DNA of 64,000 nt from Roseivirga spongicola (GTDB taxonomy: Bacteria > Bacteroidota > Bacteroidia > Cytophagales > Cyclobacteriaceae): contig NZ_LRPC01000028.1 in assembly GCF_001592965.1 (NCBI RefSeq), positions 620,001 through 684,000 on the forward strand. Direction: 5' to 3'. This document shows, piece by piece, positions 17,399 through 27,026 of this stretch (positions are counted from its first letter, which is position 1; each line of letters starts with the position of its first letter). Below the pieces are notes generated by a model. That model saw nothing but the letters and a program-made list of their open reading frames with translations, searched no databases and had not been told where the DNA came from. Both the position numbers and the translations under genes were made by a program.

Positions 17399-18223
17399 AT
17401 GGATAACAGAAGATTATTACCCATTATCATCATATCAGTAATTGCTCTAATAGTGGTTATTGGACTTTCGTCTAGTATTTTCTATACCATTCAGGCCAAT
17501 GAAAGAGCCGTACTCTTTAAGAAGTTCTCTGGCGGCCTAGATAAAGAAAATGTCATACAACCAGGTTTCCACATGAAGGCACCATGGAACGACCTCATCA
17601 CTTTTGATGTAGCAGAAAGCAAGGCCGAAGAAACCATGGACGTGCTAGACAAAAACGGATTGAGTATTCAGGTTGATGTATCAGTAAGGTTCTACCCAAA
17701 ATTCGATAGAATTGGTCACATCTATGAAAGGTTCAGACTTGGCTACATCAATACGCTTGTAGTACCAGAAGTAAGATCTACTGTGCGTCAGGTAATGGGT
17801 AGGTTTACTGCTGAAGAAATCTTCTCTACCAAAAGAGCTGAAGTTGAAACTGCAATAAGAACTGAAACTGCCAATGTGTTGGGTAATGAAACCAATAATG
17901 TTGAAATGACTGCCCTGCTTATTCGTTCCATCATTCTTCCAGAGAAAATTAAGCAGGCTATTGAGAACAAATTACAGCAAGAACAAGAGGCTTTGGCTTA
18001 TCAATACAGATTAGATAAAGAAAAATCTGAAGCCGAGAGAAAGAAGATTGCAGCCGAGGGTGAAGCACAGGCCAACAGAATTGTCAATAGCAGTTTAACA
18101 CCGAACTTATTGAAAATGAGAGGTATTGAAGCGACTCTAAAATTAGCTGAATCTCAGAATTCAAAAGTGGTGGTTATTGGACAAGGCGAAGGCGGTTTAC
18201 CATTAATATTGGGCAATAATTAA
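17399..18223 (+). CDS. prohibitin/SPFH (band 7) family membrane protein
   Basis: 274 residues: one N-terminal membrane helix (IIIISVIALIVVIGLSSSIFY), an SPFH domain (RAVLFKKFSGGLDKENVIQPGFHMKAP at ~36-62), then a charged coiled coil (KSEAERKKIAAEGEAQANRIV). This is the prohibitin pattern. Relatives form large ring complexes in the inner membrane and regulate membrane proteases such as FtsH. It lies downstream of the Gfo/Idh gene on the same strand. Confidence 0.9.
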   Translation: MDNRRLLPIIIISVIALIVVIGLSSSIFYTIQANERAVLFKKFSGGLDKENVIQPGFHMKAPWNDLITFDVAESKAEETMDVLDKNGLSIQVDVSVRFYPKFDRIGHIYERFRLGYINTLVVPEVRSTVRQVMGRFTAEEIFSTKRAEVETAIRTETANVLGNETNNVEMTALLIRSIILPEKIKQAIENKLQQEQEALAYQYRLDKEKSEAERKKIAAEGEAQANRIVNSSLTPNLLKMRGIEATLKLAESQNSKVVVIGQGEGGLPLILGNN

Positions 18224-18327
18224 AATATCTTCAGTCTGTAGAACAAGAATTTTTTTTCATTGTTAATTAGAGTAAATTCGCTCACTCATTCGAGCCGCAG
18301 AAAAAATAAGTTAACTCAAACCTAGAA

Positions 18328-19614
18328 ATGTCTAATACAGCAGAAATTAAAGTTGACGGGAAGTCTTTCGAACTTCCAGTAGTAGAAGGAACAGAAAATG
18401 AAAAAGCGATTGATATCTCTTCTTTAAGAGGTTCTAGCGGAGTAATTACCATTGACCCAGGTTTCAAAAATACCGGTTCAACCACTAGTGCCATTACTTT
18501 CCTTGATGGAGAAAAAGGAATCTTAAGATACAGAGGTTATTCAATTGAAGATCTTGCAGAGAAGTCTACTTTCCTTGAAGTAGCCTACTTACTCATTTAT
18601 GGCGAATTACCTGACACTGAAACTTACAACAAGTTTGTATCGGATATTACCAACCACACGTTGGTACATGAAGATGTAAAGAAGATCTTAGAAGGTTTCC
18701 CTTCTACAGCTCACCCTATGGGAGTTCTTTCTTCATTGGTTTGTGCACAAACGGCCTTCTACCCTGCTTCTCTAGATCCAAATAGAGCGGCTACTGAGGT
18801 AGACATGAGCATTATCCGTTTGATTGCTAAAATGCCAACTTTCGCAGCTTGGTCTTATAAAAATCAAATCGGACACCCAGTAAACTACCCGGATAACAAA
18901 TTAGATTACTGTGGCAACTTCTTGAAAATGATGTTTGCTAACCCAGCAGAGGCTTACGAAGTAGACCCTGTGGTTGCAAATGCACTAGATAAATTATTGA
19001 TTCTTCACGCAGATCACGAGCAAAACTGCTCTACTTCTACTGTAAGAATTGTGGGTTCATCTCACGCTAGCTTATACGCTTCTATCTCAGGTGGTATTAA
19101 TGCCCTATGGGGACCATTGCATGGTGGTGCTAACCAAGCGGTTATTGAGATGTTGGAGAACATCAGAAAAGATGGTGGAGATACTAAGAAGTGGATGGCT
19201 AAAGCGAAAGACAAGAACGATCCGTTCCGTCTAATGGGCTTCGGACATAGAGTTTACAAAAACTTCGACCCAAGAGCTAAAATCATCAAAAAGGCAGCTG
19301 ACGATGTGTTAGAGAAGCTTGGTGTTCAAGATCCCGTATTGGATATTGCTAAAGGCTTGGAAGAAGAGGCATTGAACGATCAGTACTTTGTAGATAGAAA
19401 GCTCTACCCTAACGTAGACTTCTACTCAGGCATTATTTACAGAGCATTAGGTATTCCTACCGACATGTTCACCGTAATGTTCGCTATGGGTCGTCTACCT
19501 GGCTGGATTGCTCAGTGGAAAGAAATGAGAGAGAACAAAGAGCCTATCGGAAGACCAAGACAGGTTTACACTGGTGCTAATTTGAGACCTTACGTTTCTT
19601 TAAGTGAGAGATAA
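18328..19614 (+). CDS. gltA: citrate synthase (type II)
   Basis: 428 residues, full length for the hexameric type II enzyme. It condenses oxaloacetate and acetyl-CoA at entry to the TCA cycle. Catalytic histidine regions are visible in SISGGINALWGPLHGGANQA and MGFGHRVYKNFDPRAK, with the catalytic Asp in DFYSGIIYRALGIP. It has an N-terminal beta-rich extension (EIKVDGKSFELPVVEG) typical of this type. A strong intrinsic terminator follows at 19639-19667, so it is probably monocistronic. Confidence 0.97.
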   Translation: MSNTAEIKVDGKSFELPVVEGTENEKAIDISSLRGSSGVITIDPGFKNTGSTTSAITFLDGEKGILRYRGYSIEDLAEKSTFLEVAYLLIYGELPDTETYNKFVSDITNHTLVHEDVKKILEGFPSTAHPMGVLSSLVCAQTAFYPASLDPNRAATEVDMSIIRLIAKMPTFAAWSYKNQIGHPVNYPDNKLDYCGNFLKMMFANPAEAYEVDPVVANALDKLLILHADHEQNCSTSTVRIVGSSHASLYASISGGINALWGPLHGGANQAVIEMLENIRKDGGDTKKWMAKAKDKNDPFRLMGFGHRVYKNFDPRAKIIKKAADDVLEKLGVQDPVLDIAKGLEEEALNDQYFVDRKLYPNVDFYSGIIYRALGIPTDMFTVMFAMGRLPGWIAQWKEMRENKEPIGRPRQVYTGANLRPYVSLSER

Positions 19615-19638
19615 GCTCTACTGAAACATGATATTTTT

Positions 19639-19667
19639 AAACCCGTCTTTTTTTGACGGGTTTTTTT
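19639..19667 (+). terminator. intrinsic terminator after gltA
   Basis: Perfect 9-bp stem AAACCCGTC (19639-19647) / GACGGGTTT (19655-19663) with a T7 loop, followed by a T-run. It is the clearest intrinsic terminator in the window. Confidence 0.9.
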
Positions 19668-19751
19668 GTACACCATTGTTTGTTAATTTATTGATTCTGC
19701 CAGCCGACCTTGGCCTATTATAGGTCGAACATTGTAAAGGATTTATTTAAT

Positions 19752-21275
19752 ATGGATAAGACATTTCAAAACATTGAGCTATCATTCCTTAAGATAGAAG
19801 ACTATCAGGAATTGAAGGCTGCCATGATCAGTGCTTATTCTAGTATGCCAGATGCATATTGGAAAGAACATCATATTCAGTCTCTACTCAATAAATTTCC
19901 GGAAGGGCAAATTGTGGTGAAAGTAAATGGAGAGATTGCCGGGTGCGCGCTATCCATTATGGTAAAGTCTAAGAGCTTCAAAGAACAACACACTTTCAAG
20001 CAGGTTACAGGAAATTATACTTTCAGCACCCATAGCTCCAATGGAGACCTTCTATATGGTATTGAAGTATTCATTCTACCTAAGTTTAGAGGCATGCGCA
20101 TTGGCCGTAGAATGTATGACTACCGTAAAGACCTTTGCGAGCGGTTGAACCTTAAAGGAATAGTGTTTGGTGGCAGAATTCCTAACTACCATAAGCATGT
20201 AGACGAATTAAGCCCTAAAGAATACATTGAAAGGGTTAGGTTGAAGGAGATTCACGATCCGGTATTGAATTTTCAACTTTCTAACGACTTCCACCCTGTT
20301 TCTATCTTGAAAGGTTATTTGGAAGGTGATGAAGCAAGTGGAGAATTTGCTGTATTGCTCAGATGGGACAATATCTACTATGAGCCACCATCAAAAAGTG
20401 CCAAGATCACTAAAACGGTTGTTCGTTTGGGTATAGTGCAATGGCAAATGCGTTCTTACTCAGGGCTTCAAGAGTTACTTCAGAGTGCGGAGTACTTTAT
20501 AGATGCATTGAGCGGTTATAAAAGTGATTTTGCCCTGTTTCCTGAGTTTTTCAACGCTCCGTTAATGGCAGAGTTCAACCACTTGGGCGAAGCCGATGCC
20601 ATCAGAAAGCTAGCAGAATTTACGCCTGATATTGTCGAGCAATTTTCTCATTTAGCAGTTTCATATAACATCAATATTATTGCTGGCAGTATGCCTGAAG
20701 TGGTAGATGACAAACTCTATAATGTTGGCTATCTCTGTAAACGTGACGGAAAAATTGATCGTTACGAAAAGCTGCATGCTACACCTGATGAGAAAAAGGT
20801 TTGGGCAATGAGCGGAGGTTCAAAAATACAGACATTTGATACTGACTGCGGAAAGATTGGGATTCTAATCTGCTACGATGTTGAGTTCCCTGAACTTTCT
20901 CGTTTGCTTGCTGATGATGGCATGGATATACTATTCGTTCCTTTCCTAACTGATACACAGAATGGATATTCTAGAGTGAGACATTGTGCTCAAGCTAGGG
21001 CCATAGAAAATGAGTGTTATGTTGCCATTGCTGGTAGTGTGGGCAACCTACCAAATGTTCATAATATGGATATTCAGTATGCACAATCTATGGTGTTTAC
21101 TCCTTGCGACTTCCAGTTCCCTACAAATGGAATTAAAGCAGAAGCAACACCAAACACCGAAATGATTGTAATTGCCGATGTTGATGTTGATTTATTGACC
21201 GAACTGCACAATGTTGGCAGTGTTAAAAATCTAAAAGACAGAAGAACCGATATATTTAGTTTAACGAAGAAGTAG
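19752..21275 (+). CDS. GNAT acetyltransferase fused to carbon-nitrogen hydrolase (nitrilase superfamily)
   Basis: The ATG at 19752 (MDKTFQNIELSFLK) is preferred over a TTG at 19710 that adds 14 unrelated residues. The 507-residue product has an N-terminal GNAT domain (~1-200; acetyl-CoA loop in LPKFRGMRIGRRMYDYRK) and a C-terminal nitrilase domain (~215-507) with the Glu-Lys-Cys triad in LFPEFFNAP, YEKLHATPDE and LICYDVEFPE. This fusion is a known family in Bacteroidota. It probably hydrolyses an amide and may acetylate a related amine; the substrate is unknown. Confidence 0.92.
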   Translation: MDKTFQNIELSFLKIEDYQELKAAMISAYSSMPDAYWKEHHIQSLLNKFPEGQIVVKVNGEIAGCALSIMVKSKSFKEQHTFKQVTGNYTFSTHSSNGDLLYGIEVFILPKFRGMRIGRRMYDYRKDLCERLNLKGIVFGGRIPNYHKHVDELSPKEYIERVRLKEIHDPVLNFQLSNDFHPVSILKGYLEGDEASGEFAVLLRWDNIYYEPPSKSAKITKTVVRLGIVQWQMRSYSGLQELLQSAEYFIDALSGYKSDFALFPEFFNAPLMAEFNHLGEADAIRKLAEFTPDIVEQFSHLAVSYNINIIAGSMPEVVDDKLYNVGYLCKRDGKIDRYEKLHATPDEKKVWAMSGGSKIQTFDTDCGKIGILICYDVEFPELSRLLADDGMDILFVPFLTDTQNGYSRVRHCAQARAIENECYVAIAGSVGNLPNVHNMDIQYAQSMVFTPCDFQFPTNGIKAEATPNTEMIVIADVDVDLLTELHNVGSVKNLKDRRTDIFSLTKK

Positions 21276-21392
21276 TCTGCTTTTAACGGTAAAATGAAGG
21301 CTACCTTGTAGGCCACAATAGCAATTCACCCAAAAGTATGAGTTCGATTATTCGCAATTTCTCCTTCTTCACAAGCTTAAAAAATTGAGACA

Positions 21393-21839
21393 ATGAACTG
21401 GAAAAAAGGACGTGGCAAACTCGGAATTTTCGAACCACTTATGGGTGAATGGATTGCTGAGGAAAATAGTGACGACAGACCGAAGCTTAGCTGTAAAAGA
21501 AAATTTACCAAAACGCTTCAAGGTAAGTATGTAGAATTACGTGCTCATTGGAAGTCTGATAACCTTGATTATGAAGACCTTACCCTATTTGGAGTAAACA
21601 GAGATAAAGAGGTCAACTTCTGGTCTTTTCAATCGGATGGTAAGCAAGCCCTTGGGCATTTGGCCACTGCAGAAGACATTCACCCAGAAGCTTTATGTTT
21701 TGAAGCACAAATGCCAGGCGGATATGCACGACAAGTCTATTGGCCAGATGAACATGAAGGTTTTCATTGGGTAGTCGAGTCGAAGACTAAAAAAGGCTGG
21801 AATCGCTTCGTGCATCATCATTATTTACCTTTTTCGTAA
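21393..21839 (+). CDS. conserved hypothetical protein (DUF1579-like barrel)
   Basis: 148 residues without signal peptide or membrane segment. The pattern MGEWIAEENSDDRPKLSCKRKFTKTLQGKYV, LTLFGVNRDK and FWSFQSDGK resembles small beta-barrel proteins of the DUF1579/THAP4-like group, which bind hydrophobic or heme ligands in some cases. This is a fold guess. It lies between the GNAT-nitrilase and pyrophosphatase genes, all on the plus strand, with gaps of 117 and 77 bp. Confidence 0.6.
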   Translation: MNWKKGRGKLGIFEPLMGEWIAEENSDDRPKLSCKRKFTKTLQGKYVELRAHWKSDNLDYEDLTLFGVNRDKEVNFWSFQSDGKQALGHLATAEDIHPEALCFEAQMPGGYARQVYWPDEHEGFHWVVESKTKKGWNRFVHHHYLPFS

Positions 21840-21893
21840 TACAGTCTTAACCTAAACTGTAAAGAATAGTACTCACTTTTTTAACTCAATCCT

Positions 21894-21901
21894 TACCTTT
21901 G
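21894..21901 (+). promoter_or_regulatory. -7 element TACCTTTG of ppa
   Basis: An exact TAnnTTTG match 15 bases before the ppa ATG (21917). The expected -33 position holds only a T-run. It implies a very short leader and excludes the upstream in-frame TTG at 21899 as start, because that lies inside the element. Confidence 0.6.
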
Positions 21902-21916
21902 CGAAAAGGCATAAAA

Positions 21917-22456
21917 ATGATTGATAAGAATAATCCTTGGCACAAGGTTCCGGTTGGTGAAGATGCCCCAGATATTGTAAATGGCATTATAGAAATTCCT
22001 CAAAATACACGAGCAAAGTATGAGCTAGATAAGGAAACTGGCTTGCTCAAAATGGATAGAGTAATTTACTCTAGCATGTATTATCCACATAACTATGGTT
22101 TCATTCCTCAAACATACTGTGACGACAATGATCCCTTAGATATTTTGGTTTTATCGCAGATCTCTATTGTTCCAATGTGTTTGGTTGAAGCAAAAGTTAT
22201 TGGTGTAATGCGCATGTTAGATGGTGGTGAAATGGACGATAAAATTATAGCTGTAGCTAACAATGACATGTCTGTTAAACACTTCAATGATATTTCGGAA
22301 CTTCCTGCACACTATATTAAAGAGATGAGAAACTTCTTTGAAGACTATAAGAAGTTAGAGAACAAAACAGTAGCTGTAGAAGAATTCCAAGATGCTCAAA
22401 CGGCTAAAGACATTATTAGAAAGAGTATCGCAGACTACAACAAGAAGTTTCAGTAA
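21917..22456 (+). CDS. ppa: inorganic pyrophosphatase (family I)
   Basis: 179 residues from the ATG at 21917 ([14 protein letters not shown]). It hydrolyses pyrophosphate from biosynthesis to phosphate in the cytoplasm. Seen are the substrate-binding [34 protein letters not shown], and the metal-binding signature [11 protein letters not shown]. Length and motifs are standard. A terminator follows directly. Confidence 0.96.
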   Translation: MIDKNNPWHKVPVGEDAPDIVNGIIEIPQNTRAKYELDKETGLLKMDRVIYSSMYYPHNYGFIPQTYCDDNDPLDILVLSQISIVPMCLVEAKVIGVMRMLDGGEMDDKIIAVANNDMSVKHFNDISELPAHYIKEMRNFFEDYKKLENKTVAVEEFQDAQTAKDIIRKSIADYNKKFQ

Positions 22457-22479
22457 CAAATAATTGATTCGATATAAGG

Positions 22480-22511
22480 CTGTTAGATATTCAGATCTAA
22501 CAGTCTTTTTT
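22480..22511 (+). terminator. intrinsic terminator after ppa
   Basis: Perfect 9-bp stem CTGTTAGAT (22480-22488) / ATCTAACAG (22495-22503), 6-base loop, then TCTTTTTT. Confidence 0.85.
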
Positions 22512-22576
22512 ATGCACTAAACCTTGATAATCAGGTGTTATTAGTGAACTGTAACACCTGGCTAACCAAAAAATAT

Positions 22577-22607
22577 TTGTCCAAATTTTCAATTAAGACT
22601 ATCTTCT
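22577..22607 (+). promoter_or_regulatory. promoter TTG-N20-TATCTTCT
   Basis: TTG at 22577-22579, 20 bases, then TATCTTCT at 22600-22607, close to the Bacteroidota consensus, 19 bases before the ATG at 22627. Confidence 0.5.
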
Positions 22608-22626
22608 TGCTCTAAAAACAGAGCTC

Positions 22627-23886
22627 ATGGACAAGCGTACTTTTCTGAAAAACCTGATGGGTGCCTCTTTGGCAACTACTCCATTCTTTCGAGAAATACG
22701 GAAGCTCTCAGATCACTATGCTTGTCAAAGTGAGGCAGAATTTGCACAGAACGAAGATTTCTGGGCCAAGATTAGACAAGATTATCTGCTTAAACCCGAA
22801 TATATTAATCTGGAAAACGGCTATTACTGCATGCTGCCACAGCCAACTTTGGAGCGGTATTTAGAAAGAATTCGAGAAGTAAACTACCATGCCTCCTATT
22901 ATATGCGTACCGTGCAATGGGAAAACAAAGCCAAATCTGCTGAGGCATTGGCTAAGCTGGCGCATTGTAAGAGCGATGAACTGATCATTACCAGAAATAC
23001 TACGGAGTCTTTAGACACAATCATCCAGGGCTTTCCTTGGAAGCGTGGTGATGAAGCAGTTATGGCCAATCAAGACTATGGTGCCATGCTGAACATGTTT
23101 AAGCAGGTACAATCTAGACAAGGCATTGTATTAAAGGCAATAGACATTCCGATGAACCCATCTAGAGATGAGGTGATTGTTGACGCATACAGAAAAGCCA
23201 TTACACCAAAAACCAGACTATTAATGGTTTGCCATATGGTGAATATTACTGGTCATATTCTTCCTATCAGAAAAATTTGTGAGATGGCGCACAGCATGGG
23301 AGTTGAAGTAATGGTTGATGGAGCCCATGCCTTTGCACATCTAGACTTTAATATCAAGGAGCTAAACTGCGATTACTATGGTACGAGTTTGCACAAATGG
23401 CTGAGTGTTCCTCTTGGTGCTGGTTTTCTATATATCAAGAAAGAACATATTGATAAAACTTGGCCACTGATTGCTGAAGGCAAAACCCAGCCTGGTGAAA
23501 TCAGAAAACTTAACCATACTGGTACTCACCCAGTAGCCACCGACCTAACTATTATGGACGCCATTGAATACCATAATATGATAGGCATCGAACGGAAAGA
23601 AGCCCGGTTGAGGTATCTTCAAAACTATTGGGTTGATAAAGTAAGAGGCATAGAAAACGTTGTGCTCAATACTCCTACTGATAAAAGTCGATCGTGCGCT
23701 ATTGCTAATGTAGGAATCAAAGGGATGAAGCCTTCTGAAATGGCTCGATCGCTAATGAATGATCACAATATATGGACAGTAGCTATCGATGGTGTGGGTG
23801 TTCATGGCTGCAGAATAACCCCGAACTTATATACAACTACAGAGGAACTAGACAGATTTGTAGAAACCATTAAAGAGATGGTTTAG
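22627..23886 (+). CDS. aminotransferase class V-fold PLP enzyme, possibly exported
   Basis: 419 residues. The core has the class V pattern: TRNTTESLDTIIQGFPW, VDGAHAFAHLDFNIKELNCDYYGTSLHKWLSVPLGAGFLY, where the Lys of SLHKW binds PLP. It is closest to isopenicillin-N-epimerase/cysteine-desulfurase-like enzymes of unknown substrate. The N-terminus MDKRTFLKNLMGASLATTPFF looks like a degenerate Tat-type leader with only one clear Arg, so export is uncertain. It converges on the large secreted-protein gene with 3 bp between stops. Confidence 0.88.
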   Translation: MDKRTFLKNLMGASLATTPFFREIRKLSDHYACQSEAEFAQNEDFWAKIRQDYLLKPEYINLENGYYCMLPQPTLERYLERIREVNYHASYYMRTVQWENKAKSAEALAKLAHCKSDELIITRNTTESLDTIIQGFPWKRGDEAVMANQDYGAMLNMFKQVQSRQGIVLKAIDIPMNPSRDEVIVDAYRKAITPKTRLLMVCHMVNITGHILPIRKICEMAHSMGVEVMVDGAHAFAHLDFNIKELNCDYYGTSLHKWLSVPLGAGFLYIKKEHIDKTWPLIAEGKTQPGEIRKLNHTGTHPVATDLTIMDAIEYHNMIGIERKEARLRYLQNYWVDKVRGIENVVLNTPTDKSRSCAIANVGIKGMKPSEMARSLMNDHNIWTVAIDGVGVHGCRITPNLYTTTEELDRFVETIKEMV

Positions 23887-23889
23887 GTC

Positions 23890-26847
23890 TTAACGAACCA
23901 ACTTAATAGTACCTTTCTTAGAGTAGAAAACCTGCTTATTGTCTATTAAACCTGAATAAACAATCTTATAAGGATATTGCCCAGAAGGCCATTCTCCGCT
24001 ACTATTACTTCCATCCCACACCTCGTTAAAATCCTTAGTATAAAAGATTTGACCGCCCCATTTATCGAAGATGTATAACTCATAAGAATAAAGGCCTCTT
24101 GCCATTATTTCGAAAGTATCGTTTATACCGTCACCATTGGGAGAAAAAGCATTAGGAACACTTACTACAGGTTTACACTCGTTTAATACCTGAACAAATG
24201 CTCTATTAGTGCATTCGCCTTTTGACACTTCAACCCAATATTCCCCAACTTGATTGACATATATTTCTTTACTAGTTTCTCCAGTAGACCATGTAAAACT
24301 AGGACTCTGAGCGGTTGACTCAGGAATGAGTACTATAGTATCGAATCCATCGCAAAGGGTTCGTGTATCTACGAGTGATAGCTCGAACTGTGGGTCTACC
24401 TGCAAGTTTACGGTATCGGAAGTTTGACTTATACAACCATCTGACACAACGTTGAGCCAGTACTTTCCAGTTTTACTAACAGTGATTTCCCTATCTGTCA
24501 TTCCATTAGACCAAAGATTACCTGTTGCCTGAGAGGAGCGCAAGACTATCTGTTCACCTTCGCATATTACAGTAGACCCGATAACCGAAACAACCGGCTT
24601 ATCGGGAACAGGTTTAATCACTACCTCAACATCTTCAGACACAATACCTTCACCACATTCAGAAACCTGAACTACATTGTAAACACCTGCCTCCTCTACT
24701 ACCAAGCTATCTCCTTGCTCTCCGTTAGACCATAACATGCCTCCCTTTAAAGAAGAATAGAGAGTTACAGATTCACCAAAACATAGCGTGGTAGATGCTG
24801 AACTAGTAATGATTGGTTGAACGGTTGGCTGAAAAACAATAACCCTGACGGTATCAGAATTTTCACTTTCACAGCCAGATGGAGAAACTTGTTTTACCCA
24901 ATATTCACCTGGTTCTGTGACAATAATGCTTTTAGAGTTTTCACCGTTAGACCAAATATTATTAGAATCTATACTTGAAATAAGCTCTACAGAATCCCCT
25001 TCACAAATCTCAACTACCTCATCACTTACATTTAGTTTAGGTGTTTCTGGTGTGCTTCCTCGGCTTACGAAAATCTTTGCTTCACTAAAAAAACCACATA
25101 AATCAGTAACTCTGAGCGTAATATCGGTTTGCCAGTCTTGTGAACCTACATATTCTATTATGACTTTACCTATATCCTCATGTATACTTAACCGTACATT
25201 ACTGCTTTTCAGAAATGTGTTATCACTGATATCAATATTATATTCAAGGGAGTTAACATCTTCATCAGAAACCCTAAAAGGTATTTCAATTCGCTCCTGA
25301 TCACAGGAAATATGTTCTTCTTCATAATCGAATATTCTAGGTATTTCATTCTGATAATTAGCTACAAAATAATCTCCTGTTCCATCTGTATTTGTAAGCA
25401 CGAGTTCATCGCTACCATCTTCACTATTTCCTAGATCTAATGTATTGAAGAACTGTCCATAAATAAAGTAAGAACCACAAATGGGAGAATTAACCACTCC
25501 CATATTCATTTCAACCCTGGTATTTCCTCTTCTCTTTACAATTCTTCTTTGACTGTAATCTCCGGTAACAAGGAATTCTAGAAACCCAAAGTATTGTTGA
25601 TTTCTGTTGAACGTTTCCTCCTCATATATTTGATCACTACCACTATCGCTATAGGCCACATTAATTGGTCCATCGGAGCTAAAAATGAGAACAGGCATTG
25701 TTAAATTGCCCATGCCATTTAGGTCTAAATATTTGTCGAAATCCATCTGTCTTTCTACCAATACCCTGTCCATAGATGAAGCTCTTTCAACATCACCATC
25801 TTCATTGAAAATTATGAGATGGGTTAAATAACCCTCTAAGTCTGCACCTCTAGAGAATACATCTTCTGCTCCTATAATTTCAGGACTTTCTCCTTCAACA
25901 TACTCATGAAAGCTAGTCTGGAAAGCTACTTTCCCATCTGGAAGGACCACAGGGTTGGATGTATCGGCTTGATAATAAGCCAAAGATCTAGACCAAACTA
26001 AATCCAAATTGGAATCTAACTTTACTAAAATTCCATTGGATCTGTTATTCTTAAAGTTCAAGTTGGTGCCTAGGCTTGTGGTTTCATTTAAGTTAGCGTA
26101 ACCTGTTAAATAAATGTCGCCAGAGGGAGCCTGAGCCAAGCCATGCAATAAGAAGGATCGCACACCGAAATTAGCTCTATTCTGTGTATGAGCAGAAAAT
26201 GACTTTTCCTTTACTTTCTGCCAGTTTGAATCAAAAAAGGCTAAATTTTCTCGTAAGTAAAGTTCATCTTCCAGATCGTCCACAACATTACCCTCCACCC
26301 CATACAGAAAGGCAAAACCGTTATCGTTGGTTAAGTGAAACTGGAAGAACCCCTCGTATACTTTACCTTCTGTTGAAAGCACAGTAGGTTCTAAAAAATT
26401 GCCTTGTGAATTGATTTTTAATATAAGAATGGCACCAGCACTTTCTGTTGTTCCACTAAAAACTTGCCCATCAATGCTTAAAAATGGATTTCCCTCCCCG
26501 GTAAAGACCAAGTAACCAGAACCTTCAGAATTAAACCTCATGGTTCTGTAAGTCATTCTAGTGGAGATAAGCTTTGAAAAAACTACTTCCCCCTTAGAGT
26601 TTATTTTAAGCAAATTCAACCCTTCACCTAATGAAACTGTCCCCTTAGAGTCGAAATAGGATCCGTCTTTATAATCTACTATTAAATAGAAATCTCCATT
26701 AATATCAGATTCCCCATCGATAAAATTAGATACCGTACCAAGGTTATCAGTTGGTGCTACATTATACCAATTTAATGACTGCCCTTTTGATGATTGATTC
26801 ATCAAGATAAAAATGAACAGACACAATATGGTGGCTTTGGGTAGCAA
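23890..26847 (-). CDS. large secreted protein with Ig-like repeats and type B T9SS sorting domain
   Basis: 985 residues starting at a TTG (26847) that gives a good signal peptide (MLPKATILCLFIFILMNQSSKGQS). The first ~520 residues are beta-rich and SBBP/Kelch-like. From ~600 to ~900 there are four Ig-like modules of about 80 residues, each with a CEGDSV/CFGESV/CEGEQI/LCDGF start and a WSNG or WSTG core. The C-terminal ~90 residues (VPNAFSPNGDGINDTFEI ... FDKWGGQIFY ... WDGSNSSGEWPSGQYPY) are the gliding-motility-associated type B sorting domain. The protein should cross the outer membrane through the type IX system and stay at or leave the surface. A structural or adhesive role is likely. Confidence 0.92.
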   Translation of the reverse strand: MLPKATILCLFIFILMNQSSKGQSLNWYNVAPTDNLGTVSNFIDGESDINGDFYLIVDYKDGSYFDSKGTVSLGEGLNLLKINSKGEVVFSKLISTRMTYRTMRFNSEGSGYLVFTGEGNPFLSIDGQVFSGTTESAGAILILKINSQGNFLEPTVLSTEGKVYEGFFQFHLTNDNGFAFLYGVEGNVVDDLEDELYLRENLAFFDSNWQKVKEKSFSAHTQNRANFGVRSFLLHGLAQAPSGDIYLTGYANLNETTSLGTNLNFKNNRSNGILVKLDSNLDLVWSRSLAYYQADTSNPVVLPDGKVAFQTSFHEYVEGESPEIIGAEDVFSRGADLEGYLTHLIIFNEDGDVERASSMDRVLVERQMDFDKYLDLNGMGNLTMPVLIFSSDGPINVAYSDSGSDQIYEEETFNRNQQYFGFLEFLVTGDYSQRRIVKRRGNTRVEMNMGVVNSPICGSYFIYGQFFNTLDLGNSEDGSDELVLTNTDGTGDYFVANYQNEIPRIFDYEEEHISCDQERIEIPFRVSDEDVNSLEYNIDISDNTFLKSSNVRLSIHEDIGKVIIEYVGSQDWQTDITLRVTDLCGFFSEAKIFVSRGSTPETPKLNVSDEVVEICEGDSVELISSIDSNNIWSNGENSKSIIVTEPGEYWVKQVSPSGCESENSDTVRVIVFQPTVQPIITSSASTTLCFGESVTLYSSLKGGMLWSNGEQGDSLVVEEAGVYNVVQVSECGEGIVSEDVEVVIKPVPDKPVVSVIGSTVICEGEQIVLRSSQATGNLWSNGMTDREITVSKTGKYWLNVVSDGCISQTSDTVNLQVDPQFELSLVDTRTLCDGFDTIVLIPESTAQSPSFTWSTGETSKEIYVNQVGEYWVEVSKGECTNRAFVQVLNECKPVVSVPNAFSPNGDGINDTFEIMARGLYSYELYIFDKWGGQIFYTKDFNEVWDGSNSSGEWPSGQYPYKIVYSGLIDNKQVFYSKKGTIKLVR

Positions 26848-27026
26848 AAGAGTTATTTAATTAACGCAAAATTGAGCATAAAGAACAATCTTATACAAAA
26901 CCACCTGTAGCACAATTTGTTAACCATCCATATCTGAAGTGCTCACCCCATTACCTTTTTACAGGGAGCTACCCTAGCTATCTATTATTTTAGCTTAAGC
27001 GTGAATGACATTCTAACTCGTCTCAG

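Noticed and set aside
24917-25300. 127-codon plus-strand open frame
   Set aside because: Lies wholly inside the T9SS cargo gene on the opposite strand and has no recognisable features.
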